NCBI GenBank assembly: GCA_963676045.1 | Contig: OY780938.1 | Location: 310,001 to 374,000, forward strand | DNA: 64,000 nucleotides | Direction of reading: 5' to 3' | From: Methanogranum sp963676045 | Lineage (GTDB): Archaea; Thermoplasmatota; Thermoplasmata; Methanomassiliicoccales; Methanomethylophilaceae | Shown: positions 43,877 to 52,544 of the stretch, one piece after another | Layout: every line of letters starts with the position of its first letter | Numbering within the stretch: position 1 is the stretch's first letter | The notes under the pieces: model-generated | What the model was told of the DNA's origin: nothing | The model's input: only the letters and a program-made list of their open reading frames with translations | The model's database searches: none | Position numbers and translations under genes: made by a program

Positions 43877-44806
43877 ATGGCGCCATCATCGGACGAACAT
43901 CTGGAAACTGCTCTTAAGGAATACAACGACAAGGTCAGCAGACTCGAGTTCGAAGGAGGCAGCGAAGAGGAGTTCCTTGATGCCTACATCAACAGGGGAT
44001 GTATACTTTCGATGATGGAGTATTACGTCTCTGCGATATCCGATTTCGATGATGCCGTGGAGATAATGGCGCACCTCGAAGCTTCGGGTAAGAGAATAGA
44101 TGCTGGAACATTCGTGAAGACATTCATATCCAGAGGGGAGATCTGCGGCGGGGAGGACCTCAGGCCGATGGCCGATGACTACGCTGTCGCAGCCACGAGA
44201 TTGAAGGACCTAAAGGAAGATTCCAAATATTACAGCAGGAAGAAGATCGTGATCATGTGCATCGGATGCGTGGAGGACCTCGTCGATGAAGGGTTCCCAG
44301 CAGAGGTCGAGCCGTTCCTCAACAAGGCCTGGTCCATGCTTTTGAACAAGGATGACCCGTGGTCAAAGAACCGCTATATGGAGATGTTGAATCTCAAAGG
44401 CCAATCGGAGATCGACATGGAGATCAAGGACGAGGCGATGGAATCCTTCTCGGATGCAATATCTGTCGGTACGGAGCTGCTCGAGATAGGGGTCTTGGAT
44501 GACATGATGTCTTTGGTCTTCGCATTCGTATCGAGAGGCGACATAGAGCAGGAGAAGGGCCTCTTGGAACAGTACATCAAGGACAGGAAATCGGCGATAG
44601 TCCTGTTGGAGCAGATGATGGAGGTCAACAAGCTCGACGATGTCCACATCCTATCCCAGTTGCATCAGGACCTCGCGAACACGTACCTCACCCTCAACAA
44701 CGTGAAGGAGGCTGAGGAGCATCTCATGCGCGAAGTCGCATTGGACATGAATGGCGCAAAGGAATACATACAGAATTTTGTCAACCGCCCGATAGTCCCC
44801 AAATGA
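43877..44806 (+). CDS. TPR-like helical repeat protein
   Basis: A 309-residue soluble protein made of helix pairs resembling tetratricopeptide repeats: YINRGCILSMMEYYVSAISDFDDAV (about 36-60, abridged), FISRGEICGGEDLRPMADDY and LHQDLANTYLTLNNVKEAEEHL near the C-terminus. It has no signal peptide or membrane segment. It likely mediates protein contacts; partner unknown. It begins 30 bases after the DUF3784 gene and may be co-transcribed with it and with the FMN reductase gene 24 bases downstream. Confidence 0.7.
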   Translation: MAPSSDEHLETALKEYNDKVSRLEFEGGSEEEFLDAYINRGCILSMMEYYVSAISDFDDAVEIMAHLEASGKRIDAGTFVKTFISRGEICGGEDLRPMADDYAVAATRLKDLKEDSKYYSRKKIVIMCIGCVEDLVDEGFPAEVEPFLNKAWSMLLNKDDPWSKNRYMEMLNLKGQSEIDMEIKDEAMESFSDAISVGTELLEIGVLDDMMSLVFAFVSRGDIEQEKGLLEQYIKDRKSAIVLLEQMMEVNKLDDVHILSQLHQDLANTYLTLNNVKEAEEHLMREVALDMNGAKEYIQNFVNRPIVPK

Positions 44807-44830
44807 GCTGAAACAGTTGCGGTGCATACT

Positions 44831-45529
44831 ATGAGCGTCAAGATAACGGTGGTCCACGGGCAGATGCACAAGGGTACGACCTATCACGTGACCCAGATGT
44901 TGATCGGGAAGGCATTCGACGATCCCGAGGTCGTCGAGTTCTTCCTTCCCGATGATGGTCCCGGATATTGTTGCGGTTGCAATACATGCTTTTTCAAAGG
45001 GGAGGACAAATGCCCTCATTTCGACAAGGTCGGACCGATAGTCGAATCGATGATCGCCTCGGATGTGATAATATTCGATTCCCCCACATATTGCATGGGG
45101 GTTTCGGGCCAGATGAAGACCCTGATGGATCATCTGGAATACATGTGGATGGCGCACAGGCCGGACCCCTCCATGTTCAAGAAGATCGGGATAGCCGTCT
45201 CATCCTGCGCAGGCAGGGGTTCCGATGACACGGTGGGATTCATAAGGGAACAGATGACCATGATAGGCATACCCAGGACCTTCGGGGTCGCAGTGGTATC
45301 CGGTGCGGATCGTTTTGAGAATGTATCGGAGGAGAATATGGTCAAGATATCATCGAAGGCGTCCAAATCATCGCAAAAGATACGTCGGTCGAAGGCAGGA
45401 CCGGGCCTGAAGTTCAAGATGATATATGGATTCATGAGGAAGAACCAGGAGAGGAACGACTGGAACGAACTGGACAAAGGCCATTGGGCGTCGAATGGTT
45501 GGCTGGACGGAAAGCGCCCTTGGAAATGA
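44831..45529 (+). CDS. NADPH-dependent FMN reductase / flavodoxin-like protein
   Basis: A 232-residue flavoprotein. The N-terminal ITVVHGQMHKGTTYHV is the phosphate-binding loop of the flavodoxin-like FMN reductase fold. A CCGCNTCFF cysteine cluster (about 52-60) and DSPTYCMGVSGQMKTLMDHL (about 92-111) match the iron-sulfur flavoprotein/FMN-reductase group common in methanogens. It carries electrons between NAD(P)H or ferredoxin and an unknown acceptor. The ATG at 44831 follows a GGTG at six bases; a GTG lies nine bases upstream. Confidence 0.85.
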   Translation: MSVKITVVHGQMHKGTTYHVTQMLIGKAFDDPEVVEFFLPDDGPGYCCGCNTCFFKGEDKCPHFDKVGPIVESMIASDVIIFDSPTYCMGVSGQMKTLMDHLEYMWMAHRPDPSMFKKIGIAVSSCAGRGSDDTVGFIREQMTMIGIPRTFGVAVVSGADRFENVSEENMVKISSKASKSSQKIRRSKAGPGLKFKMIYGFMRKNQERNDWNELDKGHWASNGWLDGKRPWK

Positions 45530-45595
45530 TGCACTTTCGACATATTCGGACCACCTCCGGATAATGTTATATCCGAAGGTACACTGGGGTATCTT

Positions 45596-47656
45596 ATGCA
45601 AGCGCGGTTCTGTAGATATTGTAACAGCCTTATGATACCGGGCAGTGAACGTTGCAGAAAATGCGGCAGGGAATTGACAGAGGATTCCGAGAGCAGCCAG
45701 TCCAGTCTGATGGGTTACACCAATGCCAGACAGACGCAGAAGGTCACATATCAGGCCAACAAGGATGCCCCTTACATGCCTTATTCTCCGAGAGAGGGGC
45801 AGATACAGATAATATCGGACATAAGGTCCGCATTGGACGATCACAGGCACATTGTCATTGAATCAGGCACCGGTACCGGGAAGACCATCGTATCATTGGC
45901 GGCAGGTCTGGAACATTCCAAGAAGGCCGGTAAGAAGGTCATATACCTCACAAGGACCATATCCCAGAGCGACCAGGTGATGAAGGAGCTCAAGGCCATA
46001 TCCTCGGTGAAGGATGTGTGCGGCATCACCCTGACAGGAAGGAACAAGGCATGTCCGCTCTTCAGAGGGGAGGAGTACGACAACCTCCAACCCAATGTCC
46101 TGTCCTTGATGTGCGAGGATAAGAAATCTAAGAGCACCAGGGGTTCCGCGGGCGGATGCAGGTATTACGACAGGACCAAGCAGATGCTTTCCGACATAGA
46201 GTCCTATTGCAGGACGTCATTCCCAACATCGGATGAACTGGATAGATATTGCATACAGCAGGGGGCCTGTCCATACGAGACAAGGAAGGCATTGATGAAG
46301 GATTTCGATGTCGTTGTCGCACCATACATCCATATCCTATCCGAGGACATAAGGACGAATTTCCTCACCAATCTCGGAGGGGAGAGCATATCCATACTCC
46401 TGATAGTCGATGAGGCCCACAATCTGATAGATGCGGCAAGGCAGCAGGAGAGCTATTCGATCTCAATGCACATGGTCGAGGCGGCCATCGACGAATGCAG
46501 TTCCTTCAGAAGGCCCGAGCTCTATGATGGCGTCATAATGGATGATTTCGTGAATTTCATCAAGGTCATAATAAGGCAGCTCGCAGTCAGATATCTGACG
46601 CTGGGTATGAACGAATGCAAATTGCCTGACGATTCGGTGGAAGAGGTACTGTGCAAGAAATTCAAGTTGGACCATAAGACCCTCGATATGGCCGTGAACA
46701 AGATGATCGAACTGGGCGAGGACAGGATGGACGTACTCTTGGACAAAGGGGAGAAGGACATGTCCCCGATATACGCCCTGGGGGTGGCGTTAAAGAACTG
46801 GACATCCTCAGAGGGCGAGAGATATGTCAAATCGATAAAGACGCGCGACGATGGGGAGTATCTGTCCGCGGCATGCATCGATCCATCCGACATAGTCAGG
46901 TTCATGCAAGGTCTGGATGGTGCCATACACATGTCTGGAACATTGCAGCCTCTGGAGCAGTATTACAAGATAATGGGGCTTCCGAGGAACACATTGGCAA
47001 GGACCTATCCGTCGCCATTCCCGCCTGAGAATAAATCCGTGATATACGTCGACGACCTCACGACAAAATACGATGTGATGAGCAAGGACCCAGCGATGTC
47101 GACCAAGATAGAGCGGAAGATAGTTTCCCTATGCAATGCCGTCAACAAGAACACTTTGATATTCTTCCCTTCTTACAAGATGATGAACAGCATGCGCCCG
47201 TTCCTCGAGAGGGATATAGATCGCACATTGTTCTGGGAGGAGCCGGGGCATCAGGGCAAGACCATGAGGTCGCTCGATGTGTTCAGGAAGGGGAACGACG
47301 GCGTCTTCTGCTGCGTCATCGGCGGCTCTGTCGCAGAAGGGATAGATTTTCCAGGCGATGAGCTATGTTTCGCGATATTGGTGGGGATACAGTTCCCGCC
47401 GCCTTCCTTGGAATTGAAGGCCATGAGCGACATGTACGACCAGCGTTACGGTCAGGGCATGGGATGGAAGTACCTTCAGGAGACGCCTGCGATAAGGAAG
47501 ATGAGGCAGGCGATCGGGCGTCTCATAAGGACGGAGACGGACAGGGGGATGGCAGTAATACTGGATTCCCGTGCATCCAGATACGAGAGGCCGCTCGAGG
47601 CGAAGCTATCGGACGATCCCGTGAGGGATGTCGTGCAGTTCTTCTCCAAGCATTGA
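45596..47656 (+). CDS. XPD/Rad3-like iron-sulfur DNA helicase
   Basis: A 686-residue superfamily 2 helicase. The N-terminal zinc ribbon has C6, C9, C20 and C23. Walker A is ESGTGTGKT (about 89-97) and the DEAH box is at 272-275. Between them, C153, C173, C188 and C225 are placed as the four ligands of the XPD-type iron-sulfur cluster. Motif VI is QAIGRLIRTETDRG (about 639-652). It unwinds DNA 5' to 3' in repair; the extra zinc ribbon is an addition to the classical archaeal XPD. The length is normal. A TATA-like region and an AAGGTACACTGGGG leader precede it. Confidence 0.92.
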   Translation: MQARFCRYCNSLMIPGSERCRKCGRELTEDSESSQSSLMGYTNARQTQKVTYQANKDAPYMPYSPREGQIQIISDIRSALDDHRHIVIESGTGTGKTIVSLAAGLEHSKKAGKKVIYLTRTISQSDQVMKELKAISSVKDVCGITLTGRNKACPLFRGEEYDNLQPNVLSLMCEDKKSKSTRGSAGGCRYYDRTKQMLSDIESYCRTSFPTSDELDRYCIQQGACPYETRKALMKDFDVVVAPYIHILSEDIRTNFLTNLGGESISILLIVDEAHNLIDAARQQESYSISMHMVEAAIDECSSFRRPELYDGVIMDDFVNFIKVIIRQLAVRYLTLGMNECKLPDDSVEEVLCKKFKLDHKTLDMAVNKMIELGEDRMDVLLDKGEKDMSPIYALGVALKNWTSSEGERYVKSIKTRDDGEYLSAACIDPSDIVRFMQGLDGAIHMSGTLQPLEQYYKIMGLPRNTLARTYPSPFPPENKSVIYVDDLTTKYDVMSKDPAMSTKIERKIVSLCNAVNKNTLIFFPSYKMMNSMRPFLERDIDRTLFWEEPGHQGKTMRSLDVFRKGNDGVFCCVIGGSVAEGIDFPGDELCFAILVGIQFPPPSLELKAMSDMYDQRYGQGMGWKYLQETPAIRKMRQAIGRLIRTETDRGMAVILDSRASRYERPLEAKLSDDPVRDVVQFFSKH

Positions 47657-47690
47657 AACTGATATATATGTCCTTCAAAATTGTTATATC

Positions 47691-48632
47691 ATGGCACTAT
47701 TGAATGTTCTGACCAACGTCAGGTATTGGATATTGGCAGGTGTGATATGTGCCTTCCTCATAGGTTCGGTGGGTGAGATAGCATCCACGTTGTTGATAAT
47801 CGTCCTGATAGTCCAGATGTCTCTTTCCATGGATGGACTGACCATTCGGACAAAGGACATTTCCGATAATTCTAAAGGGATAATCCTGTCACTGATATCC
47901 TGTTTCGTCATCAGCACGGGTTCCGCTCTAATCATGGGGCTCTTGTTCAGGTCCGCATATCCTGACATATGGAGCGGATGGGTGATGCTGGCAGCTACGC
48001 CATGCGCCGTGTCCGTCATAACGTTCACCCTCTATCTCAAGGGCAACATGAAGCTCTCGATACTGGCTACGACGGTCGTCTACTTGTGCGCACTGGTATT
48101 GACTCCTCTGATGACCTTCGTGTTCGCCGGCGATGCGGTGAATCCTCTGCAGATCCTGAAGTATGTCGTGCTCTTCATCGTGATACCTCTGGTGGCCACA
48201 TATCCTTTGAAGAGATTGCATCTGAACAGGAGCGCGAAGGTAGTAGGGATCAACATGATGATGTTCATGATGGTCCTGTTGTCTGTGGGTTACAACAGGG
48301 ATTATTTCTTCAGCGAACCGAGGATCGTTATTCTGATCGCGATAGCGTGCTTCATCAGGATATTCGTCCTCAGCCTTGTGATGTTCAATCTGATGAAGAG
48401 GGCCGAGGTCGAGAGGGACAAGGCTTTCGTCTACCTAGGCATGGCCGTATGGAAGAATTCAGGTCTGGCATCGACATTGTGCATACTTCTGCTGGTAGAT
48501 GCTCCCGAGGCGGTGCTTCCTTGTGTGATCTCCTTGTTGATGGAGACGATTTGGTTCGGGGGATTGAGCGGATATTTCAATAAGAGATGGCCTAATGAAT
48601 CGAAGGATGATATTAATTCCTCAGCAATATGA
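47691..48632 (+). CDS. BASS-family (bile acid:sodium symporter-like) transporter
   Basis: A 313-residue membrane protein with about nine to ten transmembrane helices. The phrase WVMLAATPCAVSVITFTLYLKGNMKLS (about 90-116, abridged) carries the Pro-containing crossover helix of the BASS fold. A second crossover lies at FVYLGMAVWKNSGLAST. It likely moves organic anions with sodium; the substrate is unknown. The start is the ATG at 47691, 32 bases after the helicase stop; the frame opens earlier inside the helicase gene. Confidence 0.82.
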   Translation: MALLNVLTNVRYWILAGVICAFLIGSVGEIASTLLIIVLIVQMSLSMDGLTIRTKDISDNSKGIILSLISCFVISTGSALIMGLLFRSAYPDIWSGWVMLAATPCAVSVITFTLYLKGNMKLSILATTVVYLCALVLTPLMTFVFAGDAVNPLQILKYVVLFIVIPLVATYPLKRLHLNRSAKVVGINMMMFMMVLLSVGYNRDYFFSEPRIVILIAIACFIRIFVLSLVMFNLMKRAEVERDKAFVYLGMAVWKNSGLASTLCILLLVDAPEAVLPCVISLLMETIWFGGLSGYFNKRWPNESKDDINSSAI

Positions 48633-48700
48633 ATGATATCGATGCCTTTTTTCATAAGCGCTGTGTCTTTAAATATTATGATATATTAAGGGATTGACAA

Positions 48701-48788
48701 GCGGAGATAGCTAAGCCTGGCCCACGGCGCCGGTCTTGAAAACCGGTGGTGTCTCACCTCGGGAGTTCGAATCTCCCTCTCCGCGCCA
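48701..48788 (+). tRNA. tRNA-Ser (anticodon TGA)
   Basis: The 88-base class II cloverleaf has acceptor stem GCGGAGA / TCTCCGC, discriminator G and an encoded CCA. The anticodon stem CCGGT / ACCGG has the loop CTTGAAA, giving anticodon TGA at 48737-48739. The long variable arm (GTGGTGTCTCACCTC region) and the T arm GGGAG-TTCGAAT-CTCCC are complete. It decodes UCA and related serine codons. No intron is seen. No copy of its 3' end was noticed elsewhere in the window. Confidence 0.96.
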
Positions 48789-48883
48789 GTTTTTATCTGG
48801 CATTTGAAATTTTGAGATTCAAATTTTCTGTTAATATATTACAAACAATTCTTTTCGTTGATGTTTTTCTACATTTTAATGTT

Positions 48884-49159
48884 TTATGGGTTGTTTTCAT
48901 CATTCAATGAAGAATAGATCGTGAACATGATGTCCAAAACAATTAATATTGCGCCAATAATTGTCAATACTTTTCCGATGTCTGGCAATGAATCCATCGC
49001 ATAAAAGGCATCTCTATGTTGCATATATGGATATGATGTCGATGGAGATGATTCCAATAGCCAAAATATCGCAGAACCAACATACATTATTAGCCCCCCA
49101 ATCAATAAAGTCGAGCCTAACGGCATCAACTTATCTTTTATAATATTCAAATCTGTCAT
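48884..49159 (-). CDS. Two-helix membrane protein (91 aa)
   Basis: An unrecognised small membrane protein with hydrophobic segments at about 13-35 (LMPLGSTLLIGGLIMYVGSAIFW) and 63-84 (ILIVLDIMFTIY part), separated by a Ser/Tyr-rich loop. The ATG at 49159 is preceded by a GTG two codons earlier. It is AT-rich and lies in the patch of small genes and repeats downstream of tRNA-Ser, a usual place for inserted DNA. Confidence 0.5.
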   Translation of the reverse strand: MTDLNIIKDKLMPLGSTLLIGGLIMYVGSAIFWLLESSPSTSYPYMQHRDAFYAMDSLPDIGKVLTIIGAILIVLDIMFTIYSSLNDENNP

Positions 49160-49165
49160 TTTCAC

Positions 49166-49536
49166 ACAACCTAATGAGTCATATTGTTCATCAAATGTTC
49201 AGATATGCAGAAATCCTGCAATATCGCTCATAATGGTATTGTATCTATCATAAATATAACTCTATATGAGATGGTATTGCAAAATTATAATATTTTTGAA
49301 AATCTAAAGTCATTAAAGATCAATCTCTGTATTCTATTAAAATAATCATTGCTTTTTATTTGCTGTATTATTCATGCAAGGGCATCTGCAATTCCGTATC
49401 TCTATCCCAAGCTGCTCCGATATGATCTTGTAGTTATGGTCATGGATTGTGTCCCTGAGGTCCCTTATCGCCTGTACTACATAATTCATCGAAGAAATCT
49501 TAAATATGCTGTCCATTTAGCGCATTCTGTGATCAG
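49166..49536. other. Gene-free stretch containing repeat copy B
   Basis: This 371-base AT-rich stretch has no intact gene. Its only recognisable content is the decayed 3' fragment of the 69-residue protein gene at 49378-49474 (minus strand). The MBL gene starts at its right end. Confidence 0.6.
49378..49474 (-). repeat. Dispersed 97-bp repeat, copy B
   Basis: Matches 5434-5530 with four mismatches and no gaps. On the minus strand it would encode the C-terminal AIRDLRDTIHDHNYK...NCRCP segment, but it has no start or upstream part. It lies 63 bases before the MBL gene. Confidence 0.85.
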
Positions 49537-50457
49537 ATGGGCAACGATGTCAAGATGAAGACAATGGAGACGATGAATGTCAAGGGCATCGGATTTGACT
49601 ACACTGTGACGAATGTGAATCCGGTGCTCGGAGGGGAAGCCTTCCTCTTTGTGTCCGAGAACACCGCGTTCCTCTACGATTCAGGATTTGCGTTCAGCGG
49701 GAATCAGATCGTCAACAATATCAAGAAGATACTCGGCGACAGGCCACTGGATTATGTCCTCCTGACGCACTCCCACTATGATCATGCGCTTGGTGCACCC
49801 TACTGCGTTAGAAAATGGAAGGGTGTCAAGGTAGTCGCCAGTAGGCACGCCTCGAAGGTCTTCGAGAAGGATTCAGCGAAGAGGGTCATGAGGGAGCTCA
49901 ACGCCGAGGCCGCGAAAGTTAATGATGTCATGGAATTCGAGGACCTTATAGACGACCTCCATGTGGACATCGCTGTCGGGGAAGGCGATGTCCTCGATCT
50001 CGGTGACTTTGTGTTCACGGTGCACGAGTACCCGGGACACACCAGATGCTCGATAGGGTTCTACTGCCCAGGGGAGAAGCTCCTCCTGTCCTGCGAGACG
50101 TTGGGTGTTTATATCGGCGATGGATCGATGTATCCTGTGTACCTCGTCGGATATCAAATGACTTTGGACTCGATCTCCAGGGCGATGGGTCTCGACATCT
50201 GGTACATGCTCCTGCCTCACATAGGGATGGTATTCGGCAATGACTGCAGGATGCTCATGGCCAACGCAAGGGAGATGGCAATATCTGGTGCGGAGGAGGT
50301 CATGAGGGAATACCGCGCAGGCAAGACGTTGAATGAACTAGTCGAGATCCTTAGAAGGGATTATTACACCGATCTCATCAAGACACTCCAGCCGGAGGCT
50401 GCATTCCTTCTGAATTCCAGGATAATGATCACAACGATCATCAAGGAGCTCGGTTGA
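49537..50457 (+). CDS. MBL-fold metallohydrolase
   Basis: A 306-residue metallo-beta-lactamase fold hydrolase. The metal-binding motif is HSHYDH (78-83). A further His is in YPGHTRCSIGFYCP (about 163-171) and a third ligand region in LLPHIGMVFG. The substrate is unknown; the family includes glyoxalase II-like and lactonase-like enzymes. Its composition is core-like although the flanks are AT-rich. The gene is bracketed by copies B and C of the dispersed repeat in the same orientation. It starts with ATG without a clear Shine-Dalgarno. Confidence 0.85.
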   Translation: MGNDVKMKTMETMNVKGIGFDYTVTNVNPVLGGEAFLFVSENTAFLYDSGFAFSGNQIVNNIKKILGDRPLDYVLLTHSHYDHALGAPYCVRKWKGVKVVASRHASKVFEKDSAKRVMRELNAEAAKVNDVMEFEDLIDDLHVDIAVGEGDVLDLGDFVFTVHEYPGHTRCSIGFYCPGEKLLLSCETLGVYIGDGSMYPVYLVGYQMTLDSISRAMGLDIWYMLLPHIGMVFGNDCRMLMANAREMAISGAEEVMREYRAGKTLNELVEILRRDYYTDLIKTLQPEAAFLLNSRIMITTIIKELG

Positions 50458-50590
50458 AGGCGTTCCAGTGATCAATATTGATTATTGGCTATTATCGATA
50501 CTTACATAATATTGGTCAATAATTGTTATGATATGTGACTTAAAACGTTCTTATTTGAATCTATATTTTTATCTGACTGATCACAGTTTC

Positions 50591-50648
50591 TTCATGCAGG
50601 GCATCTGCAATTCCGTATCTCTATCCCAAGCTGCTACGATATGATCTT
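50591..50648 (-). repeat. Dispersed repeat, copy C (partial)
   Basis: 58 bases matching copy B from TTCATGCA through GATATGATCTT with one single-base gap and one substitution. It ends abruptly at 50648, 17 bases before the start of the next gene. Confidence 0.8.
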
Positions 50649-50664
50649 TGTCGGAATAGAAAGG

Positions 50665-51105
50665 ATGAAGATTCCATCTGATGATATTGAGGAAGATAAT
50701 GATTATCGCGAACATCATATGATGAAAGGAATGATGCCTGGATATATTCAGAGAAAATATATCAAAACAAAAACTTGGTACCTATATTCCGCATTTTTCA
50801 CATTTTCATTGATCATCTGTCTCATAGGATTGGTTGGGTTATCGATCCATTCCGCCGGACATCAGATGGACATAGATTTCGTCCTATCCATGTTCGGTTT
50901 GACAATGGTGCTCTATATCGAGGTCCTATCCTTGCTTATCGCCAATGAGTATTGCAACATGTTAGGTCTGCCGCACAATGGAGGGCCGTTCGAGATGAAG
51001 GTCAAGAGGACCAAGTTATGCATTCGGATCTTGAACCCGTGTTCATTTCCGATATTCGTGATGTTCATAATTCCTGAAGATGACGTGAAGGTATTTTCAC
51101 AATGA
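50665..51105 (+). CDS. Two-helix membrane protein (146 aa)
   Basis: An unrecognised membrane protein with segments at about 42-64 (LYSAFFTFSLIICLIGLVGL) and 75-98 (FVLSMFGLTMVLYIEVLSLLI part). The N-terminus is acidic (DDIEEDNDYRE), and the C-terminal 45 residues are soluble. The start at 50665 follows GGAATAGAAAGG, a usable Shine-Dalgarno; the open frame begins inside repeat copy C at 50641, so part of the 5' region derives from the repeat. Function is unknown. Confidence 0.5.
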   Translation: MKIPSDDIEEDNDYREHHMMKGMMPGYIQRKYIKTKTWYLYSAFFTFSLIICLIGLVGLSIHSAGHQMDIDFVLSMFGLTMVLYIEVLSLLIANEYCNMLGLPHNGGPFEMKVKRTKLCIRILNPCSFPIFVMFIIPEDDVKVFSQ

Positions 51106-51195
51106 CGAAAAGAAGTGACGTGATGTCTGTCTTTCAAGATCATCAGATTAAAAAAAAGATTCTCCCTACCATCGCTGATAGGTATATTGGCGAGT

Positions 51196-51474
51196 TCAAT
51201 AAGCTCTCGGCAATCTTAGAAGACCATCTATCTCGGCCGTCTTATCTGGCTCGGATATGACATATCTCTCTTTTCCACTGCTGACCGCGGCCAGGTATGG
51301 ATAGTTCGGAGGAAGATAGACCCTTATGGATTTCGGGGATTCCAATATATGATCGTAGATCACTTCTTTCTTGTAGAATATATTGTTGCTTAGACATATT
51401 TGGTCTATTTCCCATTCTTTGTTAGATGAATGACATTTTGGTTTCATCTTGATTTTTGTTGCATAATATGTCAT
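51196..51474 (-). CDS. DUF3892-family small protein, intact paralogue
   Basis: A 92-residue protein of the DUF3892 type: strands WEIDQICLSN and SIRVYLPPNYPYL, then the closing RYVISEPDKTAEIDGLLRLP, which matches the family's ending of Thr/Asp-x-x-x-x-x-L-x-x-LP. The start at 51474 has GGAGTGAGC directly upstream and a TATA box about 20-30 bases before. A paralogue lies at 51609-51884, and the two share their upstream region, so they arose by tandem duplication. Function is unknown. Confidence 0.65.
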   Translation of the reverse strand: MTYYATKIKMKPKCHSSNKEWEIDQICLSNNIFYKKEVIYDHILESPKSIRVYLPPNYPYLAAVSSGKERYVISEPDKTAEIDGLLRLPRAY

Positions 51475-51491
51475 GCTCACTCCAAGCCCGC

Positions 51492-51504
51492 TAAGTATAT
51501 AAGG
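51492..51504 (-). promoter_or_regulatory. TATA box of the 51474 gene
   Basis: CCTTATATACTTA on the minus strand, 19 to 30 bases upstream of the ATG. The same element with one change precedes the paralogue at the same distance. Confidence 0.6.
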
Positions 51505-51608
51505 TGGACTCTTAGAAATTATTCCCATCACTGATTTTAGATCATCTTTTGATCGGACCTGATCGAAAGATCACGTGCCGAGTCCGAAAAAGAATTGTAA
51601 GGGCGTGC

Positions 51609-51884
51609 TCAGATGACCCTTGGCAACATCAACAGATTGTCCTGCGCCGTATCATCCTGTTCTGATTTGAGGTATTTGACCTTCATCTTCATCGCAGGTA
51701 TCAAGAATGGATAATTAGGTGCTTTGCGCACTCTTATGGTGTTGGGGTATTTCAAAACCTGATTGTAGATATCTTCCCTTGGATGGAATCTGTTGTTGTC
51801 GAGACATATCCCTTCTATGTCCCAAGTATTGTTGGAATCATCAAATCCTTGTTTCATTTTGATCTATGTCACGTAATGGGTCAT
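51609..51884 (-). CDS. DUF3892 paralogue with in-frame TAG at codon 7
   Basis: Aligns along its whole length with the 51474 gene (WDIEGICLDNN, TIRVRKAPNYPFL, YLKSEQDDTAQDNLLMLP). The original start is the ATG at 51884, because both paralogues have a TATA box at the same distance upstream. From there the protein reads MTHYVT, then TAG at 51866-51864, then IKMKQG, where the intact paralogue has MTYYAT-K-IKMKPK. So a Lys codon has become TAG. If the host reads TAG as pyrrolysine the protein is full length (91 residues). Otherwise it is either truncated or restarts at the ATG at 51857 (82 residues). Confidence 0.6.
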
Positions 51885-51901
51885 TCTTGTATATAGACCG
51901 T

Positions 51902-51914
51902 TAAGTATTTAAGG
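51902..51914 (-). promoter_or_regulatory. TATA box of the 51884 gene
   Basis: CCTTAAATACTTA on the minus strand, 18 to 30 bases before the ATG at 51884, aligned with the box of the paralogue. Confidence 0.55.
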
Positions 51915-52007
51915 GACATTAAACAAATAATATATTTATCAACTTTTTCAGCGATTTTAATATCATTATGCATTCGTTTGTAAGGCCTTCATTCTACAGA
52001 AACGGAC

Positions 52008-52538
52008 TCATTCTTCCTTCAATATGTCCTTAAGTTCGAGAGGGCCCTCATGTGAACGCAGGGTGCTTTCCAGTCTTTTCAATTTCTCCACATTCTGTCC
52101 ATCATTGTCGATGTTGATGCACATGCGTTCTATGACCTGCAAGCATTTCCTGACGTCGTCGTCCGGTATGCCTTCGAAGAAGATGTCTATGTCGGAGTCT
52201 ATCTCTTTTTTTAGGTATTCGAGCACATTTCTCCCTCTGGGAGTCAAGAACACATTGTATTTCCGGCTATTGGCCGAGATACGGTCATCGGTAACGTATC
52301 CCATCGACCTCAACGACGATATTATCCGGGTGGTGTTGGCCTTATTGAAAAAGAGGCACTCGGAAAGTTCCTTCAATGTCCACTTCCCGGTGTCCAATAT
52401 CAAGATGTATCTTATGTGGATGGATGAGATCCCAAATAGTTCCCTCAATTCATCGTCGTGTCTCTGGCCATTCCTCTCCAGGACCTTTATCGCCACAGGA
52501 ACGAACAACTTCCAATGCTTTTTGAGATCTTCATCCAT
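52008..52538 (-). CDS. MarR-family transcriptional regulator
   Basis: A 176-residue winged-helix regulator. The recognition region is WTLKELSECLFFNKANTTRIISSL (about 58-81, abridged), followed by the wing GYVTDDRISANSRKYNVFLTPRG and an N- and C-terminal helical dimerisation part. MarR proteins repress efflux genes until a ligand binds. It lies six bases downstream of the exporter gene on the same strand, so the two are co-transcribed, and a pair of identical palindromic sites precedes the operon. Confidence 0.88.
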   Translation of the reverse strand: MDEDLKKHWKLFVPVAIKVLERNGQRHDDELRELFGISSIHIRYILILDTGKWTLKELSECLFFNKANTTRIISSLRSMGYVTDDRISANSRKYNVFLTPRGRNVLEYLKKEIDSDIDIFFEGIPDDDVRKCLQVIERMCINIDNDGQNVEKLKRLESTLRSHEGPLELKDILKEE

Positions 52539-52544
52539 CTTTCA

